Positions 21,526 through 33,030 of a stretch of DNA of 64,000 nt are shown in pieces. Both the position numbers and the translations under genes were made by a program. Every line of letters begins with the position of its first letter. The stretch's first letter is position 1. Below the pieces are notes generated by a model. That model did not search any database. It was given only the letters and a program-made list of their open reading frames with translations, and was not told the origin of the DNA. Origin of the DNA: Anagrus nilaparvatae. Taxonomy: Eukaryota > Arthropoda > Insecta > Hymenoptera > Mymaridae. Location of the stretch: positions 6,262,001 through 6,326,000 of the forward strand of contig JAKSXM010000014.1 in NCBI GenBank assembly GCA_022575985.1. Reading direction: 5' to 3'.

Positions 21526-22010
21526 CTATCATTATTATTATTATTATTATTACTATTGTTTTTATTATTATTATTATGTATTAAATTTATATTTAATTAG
21601 GAATTTAATTTATGATTTAAAATTTCACGAACGTTGTTTTGTATATTTTCATCAGCAACATTTTTTATAGTAGCTTCTGTATAAATGATTTCTTTTACAA
21701 GGTTATCTTTTGTTGGGTTATCAGGGATGTTATATTTTAGACCTTTATTCAAAAGATCAATTTCTTCGTTGGAAAAGGAAATTGTTGTTAAGTTAATAAG
21801 ACGTGGATAAAATTTGTGTTTATGTTTATATTTATTTTTACACACCATAAAATATATAGCCATTGCCAATGGATACAATATTAACATAATTAATAAATTA
21901 ATTTACAAACAAAAAAACCGCATAATAAAACCTGAAACCAAATATGTGTCAGCAATATATGGAAATTACACTCCGTTTACGTAAATAAATACTTTCAGGA
22001 ACTTTAATTA
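21056..22010. repeat. 955-bp direct duplication, copy B
   Basis: Counterpart of 16311-17265. Beyond 22010 the PLE sequence continues, whereas copy A switches to foreign sequence at 17266. Confidence 0.8.
21526..21845 (-). pseudogene. PLE N-terminal region, duplicated
   Basis: Minus-strand codons with FYPRLINLTTISFSNEE and NIPDNPTKDNLVKEII match 16788-17097. No RT follows on this strand because the duplication ends inside the preceding retrotransposon fragment. Confidence 0.65.
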
Positions 22011-22464
22011 TTATCAAGTGGGCTTCAGGACGAACAACAAGTTATCTAAACTATTAAAGAAGAGAAAACACACACCCCTACATCAAAAATCAGGAATTTA
22101 CAAGCTTAATTGTAATGATTGTGACTCCTTTTACATCGGGTAAACTGGGAGGAAATTTATGGCTAGATATTCGGAGCATATACCACCTAAGAATCCAAGA
22201 GCTCCTATAGTTATAGAAAATATCAAATCTAATTTTGCTAAACACATCGTCAGCAAAAAACATAACTGTACAAACCTAGAAAATAATTAAACCCCCCTTC
22301 ATATATGCAATAAGGGAAACATCATGAATGCCTTAGAAGAATTTGAAATTTATAAAGCCTTCAAAATCCAAGACTCAAAAGATAAAATATTAAATGATCA
22401 ATTGCATTTTAAATCACATGCATTATATAATACAGCAATAAATATTCTACAAAATCAACAATAA
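21846..22464 (+). pseudogene. PLE linker and GIY-YIG nuclease, plus strand
   Basis: Encodes TIKYIAIANGY, then a shared TAA, YYQVGFRTNNKLSKLL, SGIYKLNCNDCDSFYIG, a shared stop, and ARYSEHIPPKNPRAP, ending at TAA 22462-22464. It repeats the 3' half of the minus-strand PLE, including two of its stop codons, and has one further stop in the NNLTPLHI region. Confidence 0.75.
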
Positions 22465-22724
22465 CAAGAATAATAATTGTATAATATTTACATCTAAACG
22501 TAAATATACGGCATAATATTCTTTTAATTTTGAAAATAAAATTTATTATATTAAAATTTAAAATTCAAATAAAAATTTTATACCTGCCAGTGCCACGCCG
22601 GCTATCTTTGCGCGCACTCGATATGTTTGCAAAAGTTATGTTCGCTTATAAATGTGGCAGTTTAAGTGTTTTAAGTGTTTTAAATGTTATTTATTAACTT
22701 ATGTAAATATATTAGTGTTTTTTA

Positions 22725-22778
22725 AACCCTGATGATGGAATTATTTAATTCCGAAACGCGTCGGTATTGACGTAATTC
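22725..22778 (+). ncRNA. Hammerhead ribozyme motif at the plus-strand PLE end
   Basis: ctgatga (22729-22735), a ggaatta/taattcc stem-loop, gaaac (22753-22757), then cgtcggtattgacgtaa. It is the mirror of the motif at 13737-13790, so the PLE pair has outward-facing ribozymes at both ends. Confidence 0.65.
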
Positions 22779-22933
22779 AACAATGTCACTAGACGGATAT
22801 ATATAAGGTAATAATAATATATAATTTAATTAGTGATTTGGACATGTAACACACCAAATGCATGGGACCTTCGCCGTTGCATAAAATGCCCAATGCATGC
22901 GCGTATTGTAATACACGCATACATATATATTTA

Positions 22934-23813
22934 TACTAGCATAGGTGTGAGGGGGGGCTCCGCCCCCCCTGATCTATTCCCGGTGTTGTTGTTATTTATT
23001 TTTTATTATTATCATGTTGTTATTGTCCAAAATATATATCAATGTCAAAAAAAATTAACGCCTTGAAATAAGCTAAAATTTTTTTCTTAATGTAGACCTT
23101 TTACCAGTTCAAATGTAACCAATAAGATAAAATTTGTAGTAAATTCAAAGGAATGGTGTAATTTTGAAAATGGGCCAGATCAGGCTATTTTTGGACCTTT
23201 GAACAGACATATTTCGGGCCCATGAGGTGCTAGAGGACTAAAACTTTGGCTGAAGGACTTTTTTATCACCCCAAACTATACCCTAAAATTTGAGTTGAAT
23301 ATATATAATATATAGTAAAAAATTTTATTATTTTTTTTTTTAATTTTAAAGCAACGTACGTATTTAATAAGAATTTAACTTAGTACGCATACATTACATT
23401 TTAATATAGAATATAAATTACATTATAATATACACAGATCCACAAATAAATGATTAGAAATACCATAAAAATAAAAAAATGAAAAAAATTTTTTTACCAG
23501 CTTTAAAAATATTTTATAAAATTTTAAAGATACCTCCGTTTTGAATAAAAATTTCAGAGAATACGTAAAAATTAGTGCTGAATCGAATACTATGAAGTGC
23601 GATAGCTAAATTTTTCGATAGTCTCGAGATATTTCAATTTTTGTTAAAATTTTTAAAAAATGTTATCAAGTTCAAAAATACTAAAAATTAAATATCTCAA
23701 AAACTACGACAGCTAATCAGAAAATATAGGGCCTATGTCACCCGCAGACTTTTTATCTTTATTTTGACACCGGTTTCATGCCAATTGGTTCGGCGGTTCT
23801 TGCGTGATGAGTG

Positions 23814-23869
<56 letters not shown>

Positions 23870-23900
23870 AATAAATTTTCAAATATATATAGTATTAAGA
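22934..23900 (+). mobile_element. Family B dispersed repeat, copy 1 (full-length)
   Basis: Starts tactagcataggtg, followed at once by a GC hairpin (gggggggctccgccccccc). It ends in an ACAG tract and aaatatatatagtattaaga. Copies recur at 42062 and, truncated, at 57835 and 58385. It encodes no protein. The block ccaattggttcggcggttct before the tract resembles sequences common in insect interspersed repeats. Class unknown. Confidence 0.6.
23814..23864 (+). repeat. (ACAG)n microsatellite
   Basis: About twelve tetranucleotide units at the 3' end of family B copy 1. Confidence 0.9.
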
Positions 23901-24056
23901 TTTAAATACAATAAATACGAGAGAGAGATATCTCTCCATAATAATAATATACATGTATCATGACAGGCGCCGGTCATGATGCTTTAGATAAATACGAACA
24001 CGGAACGAATATGTCTGGGAAACGTTGCTACTTTTAATATTTGAATATTTTAATAA

Positions 24057-24995
24057 TGTATGTAGGTGGCAGCATTTCCCAGGCAGTAATTTATTGATAT
24101 CGAATAAAAAGAAAATTATCATTACCAATTAAATAATTAATTAAATTATTAAAAAACCTAATAAAAATGATATAAATAATTGAATGCCCTTTTTTGGATT
24201 CAATTATTATGTAAATATGTATATAATTTGTAAAATAGTAATTTTTAAGTATTATAGAATAAAATAATTAAATCATAAGTATTATAATTAAATACCCCTT
24301 TCTTATCTATAAAATGTATAATAATCATTAACTATAAATTAAAAGTATTTAATAAAATAATTAAGATAATCAAAAATAGACATAACGGTTAAAATATATT
24401 TTATTAATAAAAAAGGGTTATTTATTAAATTAAGTTGTAAATAGAAATTAGCAATAAGTAAAAAAAGGATTAATGTATTAAATATAAATTATAAAAATAA
24501 TAAATAATAATTAAAAGTAATTAAAAAACTAAAAAGAAGAATTTCGCGCCAAACGCGAAAATCCTTCCAGAAACTTCTAGAACAAATATTTATGTAAAAA
24601 TCTCAAACATGTGTGAGTGATTCGCAAAAAGGTATATAAGAAAGAGCACACCGACATCACGCAACACTTGTTTGGGATTCCTCTAAGAGCTAAGTTCGCA
24701 AGAACGGTCCTCTTTGTAAAAGCACACTCAATAAATCTTAACATTGATCGAATAAATTAATGTTCTTATTTATGCAAAGGAATCCTAAAACATTCATCAG
24801 CTTCGTTAGGTGCAGAAGTGCACCGACCAATTACTAGAGGTGCAACCTCGACTTTATTTTAGAACTCTGCCGTTCGAAGGGCTCGATACCCTCGTTCCAA
24901 AGAGGAAGTTAGGCGGTTAGGTCAGTGTTCGTTATTAGGAAATTTAAATTATTGTGACCCCTCCTTCCGAGGGATTACAGACACCGTAATACAAC
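24057..24995 (+). mobile_element. Possible solo LTR
   Basis: The stretch begins tgtatgtaggtgg and ends taatacaaca (TG...CA). It has a TATA box (tatataag, 24633-24640), a start-region-like gcacaccgacatcacgcaacac, and AATAAA at 24730 and ~24755, as LTR promoters do. No clear target duplication or primer-binding site was found, and boundaries are guesses. It may instead be an isolated promoter-like region. Confidence 0.3.
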
Positions 24996-26008
24996 ATTAA
25001 ACATGTTCTTTAAATCTAAAAATAAGGGCAAGATTACAAATTTAAATAAATTTGGACTTAGTATTATTCATGATGATATTTTTGATACACGTACTAGCAT
25101 AGCTGAGTATATAACGTCTTCTCCTAACATAATTCATTTTTCCACCAAAGTATACACATCTGGTGGAGTATATAATTTTTATCACGAGGATGTTACGAGG
25201 GCATGTTGAGCGCATGTAAGTATAAAGAGGCTTCTTTTTATACTCTGTATTTGCTTGTGTTTATCATATTTTAATATGGTAAAATTTTAAAAGTCTAGTT
25301 GTGTATAGAATAAATGGGACCAGGACGTATGGTGTGAATATATGTGTGTCGATCGCGAAGATATAGAGGGCGTAAGCTCGCAGATAGATAGAGCAGACGA
25401 GAAATATTTTTATACTTCCTTTCTGTTAACTTCCTTCTTTTTACTTCCCCCAAAAAGAAGATACAGACAGAACGTGTTTGGCCATTAGTCAGTGCACATC
25501 AGGTGCAACTTTTATAAAAGTTTAATTGAATATTTTTGGAATCTGAACTTATAATTTTAGAATTTATATTTTAAATGAAATTATTAATAAGTGGCGTTAT
25601 TATTTAATTATAAATTATTGACTGTATCGAGTTTTGGAGTGATTTGGCGAGTTATTAAAAGTTTTATTGGATTTTCTATGGTTTGACGTCTTGGAGTTTT
25701 ATCAACCACGAGGCAGCGCCTATTGTCGTTTTGGACATTATTATCAAATACAATTGAGGATTAGCCATTTATTATTATTCGATTTTTAATTCCAAGCTTG
25801 GTATCAATATTCTATTATATTCTACAGTGACGTCACGAAGAAGAAGGATTCAGGTATCAATTGAAGTAATAATTCTAAAATCATCGAAGTTATTGCGCAT
25901 TTATTCCTTTCATCCTGCCTTCCCTTAGTTTTATTATATGCATATTACGAAAATTTAAAATAGATTACTTATATTGTATTAAATTGGTTATATATCGCCC
26001 TATCGAAT

Positions 26009-26011
<3 letters not shown>
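24996..26011. other. No recognisable gene
   Basis: Holds one 68-codon ORF (25003-25209) that starts just downstream of the LTR-like segment and resembles nothing I know. The rest is AT-rich non-coding sequence. Confidence 0.35.

Positions 26012-26093
<82 letters not shown>
26012..26093. repeat. (CT)n microsatellite, ~41 units
   Basis: Uninterrupted dinucleotide run of 82 bp. Confidence 0.95.
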
Positions 26094-26097
<4 letters not shown>

Positions 26098-27086
26098 CTC
26101 GTAAAATCATTTAAATAATAAAATTGTTGATATTTCTTAATAAATACGAAAATCGTATCAGGTCGCGAATTATCGCGCCTTTTTATAATTTTAGGTTAAG
26201 AATATCTCTGTGTATAATTTTAATTAAATCAGTAGTCAAATTAAATAACATAATAAATAATAATTTTGTATTTAAATATTGTTTTCTTATTATTTCGATT
26301 CTTAGAATGTAATACCTTATATATATGGGTAAGTTTATGAAAATTTTGTAATCATTTTATAACATAATGAATTATAATGAATTATAATGAATTCGGAAAC
26401 CTCCTGATTTTTCCCGTTATAGTTAAAGTGATTTGTATTTGCGTTATAAAATACTTTAACGGATCCCCTCTGACACGCGGGATAAGAAACGGCATTTCAA
26501 TATAATTATTATTAAATTACACCTTTCTTATACCGCGAGTCTCATCTAATAAATTTTGTTTGTAATATGATAGAGGTCTTGTTCCTTTAATTATTTAAAT
26601 TAATTATTATTATTATTTATTATCTTAAATTTATCATATTACAATATTAACTCGATATTGTTTTTTGTGAGTTCCAGCAAAATTGAAAAATCAACTGGAC
26701 TACGGTTTATTTGCAATAATAAATTTTATTGTGCAAATTTTATATCAGCTGCAATTATCCAGTTCTTTAATTCTATCAAATTAACCACAAATTATTGCAT
26801 GGATACTATCATATATTATTTTGGCGCCACTACTTCTGTTTACACTATTACAAGTTCAAAAGCAAGTTGTACAGCATTTAGTAAGGAAAATCTATCTTAT
26901 TTTGGATTGGAAATTACCAAGCATAAAAATTTTTTCTTTTACTCATTTTCTTCTCAAATTTACTCTCCTTAAGATAAGTCTTTTAATTAGTTCTAAAATC
27001 TTTTTTATATCCATTTAGTGTGTGTGTGTTTGTGTGTGTTAAAAATAAAAAAAATTGCAATTTGAATAAAAAAAACAAACATGGGT
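26094..27086. other. AT-rich sequence, no supported gene
   Basis: Includes a triplicated aattataatg motif at ~26367 and a 104-codon ORF (26658-26972, TTG start) with no recognisable domain and a composition expected by chance. Confidence 0.35.
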
Positions 27087-27306
27087 GCCCAAATGGGGGT
27101 GTCCAAATGAGGGTGACCAAATGGGGGTGCCCAAATGGGGGTGTCCGAATGGGGGTGACCAAATGGGGGTGTCCAAATGGGGGTGCCCAAATGGGGGTGT
27201 CCAAATGGGGGTGCCCAAATGGGGGTGCCCAAATGGGGGTGTCCAAATGGGGTTGACCAAATGGGGGTGTCCAAATGGGGGCGTCCAAATGGGGGTGACC
27301 AAATGA
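27087..27306 (+). repeat. 14-bp minisatellite, ~15 copies
   Basis: Unit gNccaaatgggggt, with the second base varying between c, t and a. Because 14 is not a multiple of 3, all six frames give long repeat ORFs, none of which is a gene. Confidence 0.9.
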
Positions 27307-27480
27307 CCCATGTCGGCGGCGGCGGCAGCGTTTAGAATTTTATAATATAGAGAAATATATATATATTAGAGTGGACCTATTTTTGGACTTTGTGGAAAAG
27401 CTTTGCTCCCCGGGTTTTTTTGTGAAGTTTTGGTCATAAAAAGTTCCCAGTTCCAAGGATTTTGCTTTCGCCTTGCAAAA
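27307..27480. repeat. Repeat-flanking module with a family C fragment
   Basis: A cggcagcgttta...aatatagagaaata module (27315-27358) recurs after the next minisatellite at ~27613-27670. The sequence at ~27398-27495 (ttttggtcataaaaag) matches palindrome I around 905-985. Confidence 0.55.
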
Positions 27481-27600
27481 ACACGTGCCTGTAACCACCT
27501 CAATTTTCCCAAAAGGTCCACTTTAGCCCAAAAGGACCACATTGGTCCAAAAGGACCATTTTGGCCCAAAAGGACCACATTGGCCCAAAAGGTCCATGTG
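27481..27600 (+). repeat. 19-bp minisatellite, ~6 copies
   Basis: Unit near ggcccaaaaggaccacatt, partly self-complementary (ggcc/ttgg). Degenerate copies continue to ~27610. Confidence 0.7.
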
Positions 27601-28163
27601 GCCCAAAGGGCTCAGGCGACAGCGGCGACGTCAGCGGCAGCGTTTATAACTTTACAATATATAGAGATATACCTAGTGCTAAGCACAAACTTACTAAAGC
27701 CAACGTTGCCGTACTACAGTGGGGACATCTATCTACAAAATACTCTATTTACTTAAACGAGAAATAAGAAATTAAATTAAAATTAAAATTAAATTAACTT
27801 AGAAATTCCACTGAATTTCTACCTTACTATCAGCGGTTTCTTGCGCTTCAGGTAACTTACCTACTTTCGTAAGTTCAAAATTTTACCAATAGATAGCTGA
27901 TTTTCTTTAAAATTTTCTATATAAAATTCTCTATACAAATCTCTTTACTATAATTATTTTTCTTTATTAAATAAAATTATTAAAATTAAGAGTTCCTTGA
28001 GTTACAAGGTTGATTCCAAAAACTTTTACTTCATCAAAATGAATTTATCAATTTGCTCTAAATGTAACTTTGAAGTGTTTCAGCCTTATTTTGCAAAATT
28101 TGTAATAATAAGTTCCACGAAACTTGTGAAATCTTAATTTTAAAATCACAAGATAACGATATT
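27601..28163. other. No gene
   Basis: After the duplicated cggcagcgttta module the sequence is AT-rich and non-coding up to family H copy 3. Confidence 0.4.
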
Positions 28164-28666
28164 AACATGGAACATGTTTATAGGGAGGGGGTACTTTAGA
28201 ACTTGAAAATTAAGGGGGGGGGGGGGTCAAATTTGTCCTATTTAAGGGGGGGGGGGGTCAAATATGTCCTTTTTAACGGGGGGGGGGTCAAATTTGTCCT
28301 ATTTAAGGGGGGGGGTCAAATAAGACTTAGAATAATTAGGTAAGTATATATAAATAAATAAAATACTTTTAAAAGACTTTGAAAAATCTGGGCTTAAGGA
28401 CTTAGGATAATACAGGTTTATGGACTAAGAATAATATCGATTTAGGGACTTGGAATAATTCAGGTTCAGGGACTTATAATAATTCAGGTTTAGGGAATCA
28501 AAATAGTTTGGGTTTAGAATCTTAACAACTAGTAAGGTGATAATTACAAAATACAACAATAGAAAATTGTATTGTAATGTTGAGTAACATTTTTATTATA
28601 TCTAGTCCTCATTTGGAAGTAAACATGTTCCATGCATTTAGGTTGTGTTTACACAAACCGGTTATA
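28164..28666 (+). mobile_element. Family H repeat, copy 3
   Basis: Starts aacatggaacatg and ends aaaccggttata. It has four G-run units (up to 12 G in a row) followed by ~7 aataattcaggtttaggg-type units. Confidence 0.6.
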
Positions 28667-28689
28667 AGTTTTTTTTCATATATGTAGTA

Positions 28690-29338
28690 CCTGTGCTCAA
28701 CAAGATCAAGTTAGAAAGACTTTTTATCTTCCTTCCCTCAGCAGAGAGAGATCAAATTCGTCAACTAGCACTAGCTCTAACAAACGCAAGAAAGATGATC
28801 TTGAGGCCCTTTATCAGCTATCCATTGCTCTGAATTCCACTAAAAACACAGTTCCAACTAAAACTGTGGTCTCAATTACTCCATCAACTACTCATGCTCT
28901 AACCTTGGTGATAATAGACCAATAGCCTCAACTTCTAGTATCTACTAAGCCTCTGTTACCTGTAAATCCTGACACACTTATCTCCAGGAAATCAATGAAG
29001 CTTTTTTCAAAAATTTTGAGTCACTACGTGAGGATTTCTAAACAGCTGAGTAATATCTGAAAAATTCAACAACAATTCATCATGAGCTGTTCTTCAACAA
29101 TCAGAGGTCACGCTAATGTATTCAATGCTCATGAAGGCCAATTAAAAGATTTCAACTTCCTTCTCAGGTAATTTGAGATGGATTACTCAAGTAACCTTAT
29201 GATCTCAGGTCTAGAAAACATTGAGAATCCTAAAGTTGATTTAAAGTGTATGTTCGCCATTCTTGGCAACTATCTCAACCTTAACATCACAGAATCTGAC
29301 ATTCATGACCTTCTGACTCCTCATTTCATAGAGTCATA
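28690..29338 (+). pseudogene. Non-LTR retrotransposon ORF1-like remnant (Jockey/CR1 type)
   Basis: In shifting frames it encodes a basic Ser-rich start (SSNKRKKDDLEALYQL) and, near the end, LMISGLENIENPKVDL and GNYLNLNITESDI, the pattern of the RNA-binding domain of ORF1 proteins. Several stops and frameshifts. It ends abruptly where an opposite-strand RT fragment begins. Confidence 0.5.
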
Positions 29339-29610
29339 AAATTTCAGGATTTTTAGTGATAAACCGTCAGGACCAACCGATTTAGTACTGAATTGTTTAA
29401 ATGCCCATTGAAGGTCATCATTTGTGATGTTTTGAAATTTAAAGAGAGGTGTAGGCGAAGTACTAACTGGAGAATGAGCAGTATTTGTTGACATTGACGC
29501 ATTTTTCGTGGAGATGAAATAACTGTTAATTGCATCAGCTGAAAGGAAATTTTTCCGTTTATGATTTATTTTATTTTTAACGTTTATATAATAATCGTCG
29601 TATGTGGAAT
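29339..29610 (-). pseudogene. Non-LTR reverse transcriptase fragment (Jockey/CR1 type)
   Basis: Minus-strand codons give FLSADAINSYF, then ITNDDLQWAFKQF and KSVGPDGLSLKIL, the fingers region just before the first RT motif. It abuts the plus-strand ORF1 remnant, so the two parts of one element lie in opposite orientation. Confidence 0.6.
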
Positions 29611-29632
29611 TAACAAATAAATATAATTTATA

Positions 29633-29673
29633 TAATGACGCGTTTCGGTATTTTAAATACCATCCTCAGATTC
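29633..29673 (-). ncRNA. Decayed hammerhead motif in a PLE terminus
   Basis: ctgagga in place of ctgatga, then a ggtattt/aaatacc stem-loop and gaaacgcgtc on the minus strand. The single core change should abolish cleavage. It lies upstream of a plus-strand PLE, in inverted orientation. Confidence 0.5.
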
Positions 29674-29989
29674 TATTTATTAATTATTAAAAACTTTTTT
29701 GTAAATTTGTAACATAATTACATCGTTAAAGATTTTTAATTTAAAAATGTGTATATAAAAATAAAACATAATAAAAGTTTGGTTTTTCTATAAGCGTGTA
29801 CACGTTTATACTAAATAAATAATTTTATTATTCTAATATTTATATAAAATTTTATATTATTGTTTATTCTGTCTATGTTTTCCATCACTGTTTATCATAT
29901 ATTTCTATCACTGTATCGAATAAACTAAGAACAATAATATTTTCTAAGAAATAAGACAAAGAAAAACAATAAGCGCATAAATAATAATG

Positions 29990-31350
29990 AGAATCTATAC
30001 GCAGAAGAGAATAAAACACTAAAAAATCTTAAGAATAACCTTACGGACCCTACAGAAAATTTTGTAAAAGATCTAAGCAAACAAATTAGCTTAAGTGAAA
30101 GAATATTTGATGAAAGAACAAGGAGATATTTAAAACCAATAAAAGCATCAGCACCTGCATTTAATCAAGTTACATAAAGAAGGACAACCTATAAGACCGG
30201 TCATGAACCACAAAACATCTCCAGGTTATGATGCAAGTAAAAGTTTAAAACAAATTTTAGCAAGCAGTATAAAATTAGATAACAACATAGGTATAAAAAA
30301 TGTATATGATTTCGTAGAAGAGGTTAAAAATATTAAAATGCTACCAACATATAAACTGATTTCATTCGACGTTAAAAATATGTACACAAATATCCCGGTT
30401 GACGATTCATTACAAATAATCAAGCAAAATCTAACAAAAAATAATATGGGCAAAATAGAAATTCAACAACTAATAGACATGTTATATACAATATTACAGC
30501 AAAATTATTTTACATTTAACAATAAATATTACAGGCAGAATAAGTGACTCGCAATGGGTTCACCAGTATCAGGAATTATAGCGGACATATATTTAAATAA
30601 ATATGAAAATGACAATATTTTTTATGAAGAAGGAAATCCATTTTACAAGCAAATAATTTTTTATAGAAGATATGTAGATGACACCTTTATAATATTTAAC
30701 GGAAGTAATAGGCAAGCGGACAATTTCAAAAATTATCTAAACAGTATACACAAAAATATTACCAAAAACAACAGTAGTCTAAAATCGATATATACAGAAA
30801 ACCCACAAACACTGATACAACAATACATGCGAGCTCATACCATCCTTATGCACATAAAATAGCCGCACACAACAGTTTAATATATAGGGCAACCAAGATA
30901 CCATTAGACAATGATAGCTATAAGAGGGAAATTAATGTAATAAAAACCATAGCAATTAATAACGGCTACAGTGAGAATATGATCAACAAACTTATTAGAA
31001 AGAGACAGAAAAAAAGTAAAATGAGCTATAAAACAAAAGACAGCAACAAAAAATATGTATCCATGAATTATACCAAAATCTTACTGGAATATATGTAAAA
31101 TGTTACCAGAAAAATAAATCTTTTGATGGCCTTCAGAACATCAAATAACATCGGAAAAAAGCTATTACATCATTATAAAATATGTAAAACCGAAGAAAAA
31201 AGTGGCGTATATAAAATGAAATGCAGTAAGTGTGAAAAGATATATATAGGTCAAACGGGTAGAACATTCTACAAAAGATTAATCTTAAAAAATATAGGTA
31301 AAAAAAAAATTATGAAATCAAAAAATTTTTTTCATTTTTGTATAAAATAA
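29990..31350 (+). pseudogene. Penelope-like element RT and GIY-YIG nuclease, decayed
   Basis: Order: DPTENFVKDL, KPIKASAPAF with a frameshift, PIRPVMNHKTSPGYDASKSL, SFDVKNMYTNIPV, a TGA before LAMGSPVSG (30546-30548), and FYRRYVDDTFII with the catalytic YVDD. An internal deletion after HKNI follows, then VIKTIAINNGY, and a GIY-YIG domain with SGVYKMKCSKCEKIYIGQTGR. The C-terminal tail is lost where family H copy 4 begins. It differs clearly from the 13.7-22.8 kb PLEs. Confidence 0.75.
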
Positions 31351-31352
31351 CT

Positions 31353-31852
31353 TATAACCGGTTTGTGTACACACAACCAAAATGCATGGAACATGTTTAC
31401 TTACATCTGTAATCTTACAGCATAGACACACAAAAAACAATACAATTTCCTATTTTTATAATTTGTAATTATCACCTTTACTAAATGTTAAGATTCTAAA
31501 CCCAAACTATTATGATTTCCTAAACGTGTATTATTCTAGGTCCCTAAATAAAAAATATTCTAAGTCCCTAAACCCGAATGATTCTAAGTCCCAAAATTGA
31601 AATTATTCCAAGTCCCATTTGACCCCCCCCCCCCTTAAATGGGACATATTTGACCCCCCCCCTTAAATGGGACAAATTTGACCCCCCCCCTTAAATGGGA
31701 CAAATTTGACCCCCCCTTAAATGGGACAAATTTGACCCCCCCCCCTTAAATGGGACAAATTCGACCCCCCCCCCTAAATGGGACATATTTGACCCCCCCC
31801 CCTTAATTTTCCAGTTCCGAAGTACCCCCTCCCTATAAACATGCTCCATGTT
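31353..31852 (-). mobile_element. Family H repeat, copy 4
   Basis: Minus-strand copy with aacatggagcat at its 5' end and aaaccggttata at its 3' end. It has about seven G-run units (C-runs on the plus strand) and five aataatt-type units. Confidence 0.6.
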
Positions 31853-32560
31853 AAAACGACTGCACAAAACATTTCTGAACATAAAAGCAGTGTTCAATTT
31901 TTAATCTACAACCATTTTTGAACCATAAAAAGGGGTTGAAAGGGGTAAACAGGGGATGAAATTCTAAAATTTTTGCTTATTTATTCTTTTACGAAAACCA
32001 ATATAATAGAGGACTTTGCGGATTTCTCTGCATGAGTCTGGTGTTTATTTTACACATCAACTCACCCTTTTAAAAATGAAAGGGGTGAAAAGTGTATCAA
32101 AGGTTTGAAAATCGCTAATTTTATACGTTTAGTTTTGATAGCTAAAGCTCAATGATTAAGGGGTTTTTGATGATGCTGAAAATGATTTCGGAGTTTGTTT
32201 CCATCTAGAACCCGTTTCTTATCATAAATAAGGGTTGCAAGGGGTAAAAAGAGGGTTGAAATTCGAAAAAAAATATTTTTACGTTTAGGAATACAGGTTT
32301 TATAATTTTTTACTTTTTTGGAAAAAAGGGAAATTGAGAGGCAAAAACGAATCTTTGCATACATTTTTATCTTTTTCAAACTTAGCAGATAACTATTTTT
32401 GTTTCAGTAGCCCATATTTTTCTAACTGTAAATTCACTGTAATCTTATATTTCACTTCTGAAACCTTTGTCAAAATTTAAGCCTTCCTTTTTTTTGGAAT
32501 TATCGTTTTAGATTTATACCTCATTTTTTCATTTATCATACCAAAATTATAAATTTTTAT
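31853..32560. other. Degenerate aggggt-rich sequence, no gene
   Basis: Three loose repeats ~150 bp apart (near 31930, 32075 and 32225) contain gaaaggggt and gaaattc-type words. They resemble the spacer units of the pogo-type element but are too diverged to assign. No coding sequence. Confidence 0.35.
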
Positions 32561-32722
32561 GACTGTTTTCCGAAATATCATACTTGAATTATATAAGCGT
32601 GGTAGAAGAATATCGGTAAGGTAGAATTTACATTTACATTAACATTAGAGGTAAGATTCGGAGTAATTTTTGTTCCAAATCTCACTTACCTGATAAATCA
32701 CAACAACTGCTTGAGGCTGTTA

Positions 32723-33030
32723 GGCTGCTTACACACGCAAGTGAATTTGTAAAGTGAATTTGTAAAATGAATTTTCAATGGCGCGTTAATTCAAAATTTA
32801 AATAAACCTAAAAATCTAAAATTAGCTAAATTAATTAAATTTTTATATAATTATTATTTGCTAAATAATATTATTTTATTTTTTATTTATTTTTACAATA
32901 AGTTCTTTAAAAATTGAATTATTTTCGCTAATTTCAGATTTTCGGGTTTATTTAAAATTTGAATTTTTGCGCAGTTACAAATTCATTTTACAATTTCACT
33001 TCACAAATTCACTTGCGTGTGTAAGCAGCC
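32723..33030. mobile_element. 308-bp Harbinger/Tourist-type MITE with TTA duplication
   Basis: The ends ggctgcttacacacgcaag and its inverse flank a palindrome. TTA is present on both sides (32720-32722, 33031-33033). The other arm of the host foldback, near 37500, has the uninterrupted site with one TTA. A 3-bp TTA/TAA target is typical of PIF/Harbinger. Confidence 0.8.

Noticed and set aside
24860..24905. tRNA-like sequence (gttcgaagggctcgatacc)
   Set aside because: No acceptor or anticodon stem can be formed around it.
25003..25209. 68-codon ORF as the start of a gag gene after the LTR-like segment
   Set aside because: No gag motif and no downstream retroelement coding sequence.
26658..26972. 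104-codon ORF as a small gene
   Set aside because: TTG start, no domain, chance length in AT-rich DNA, no supporting neighbours.
26983..27311. Six overlapping ORFs with repeated Trp/Pro/Gly motifs
   Set aside because: They arise from a 14-bp minisatellite that is open in every frame. No gene signal.
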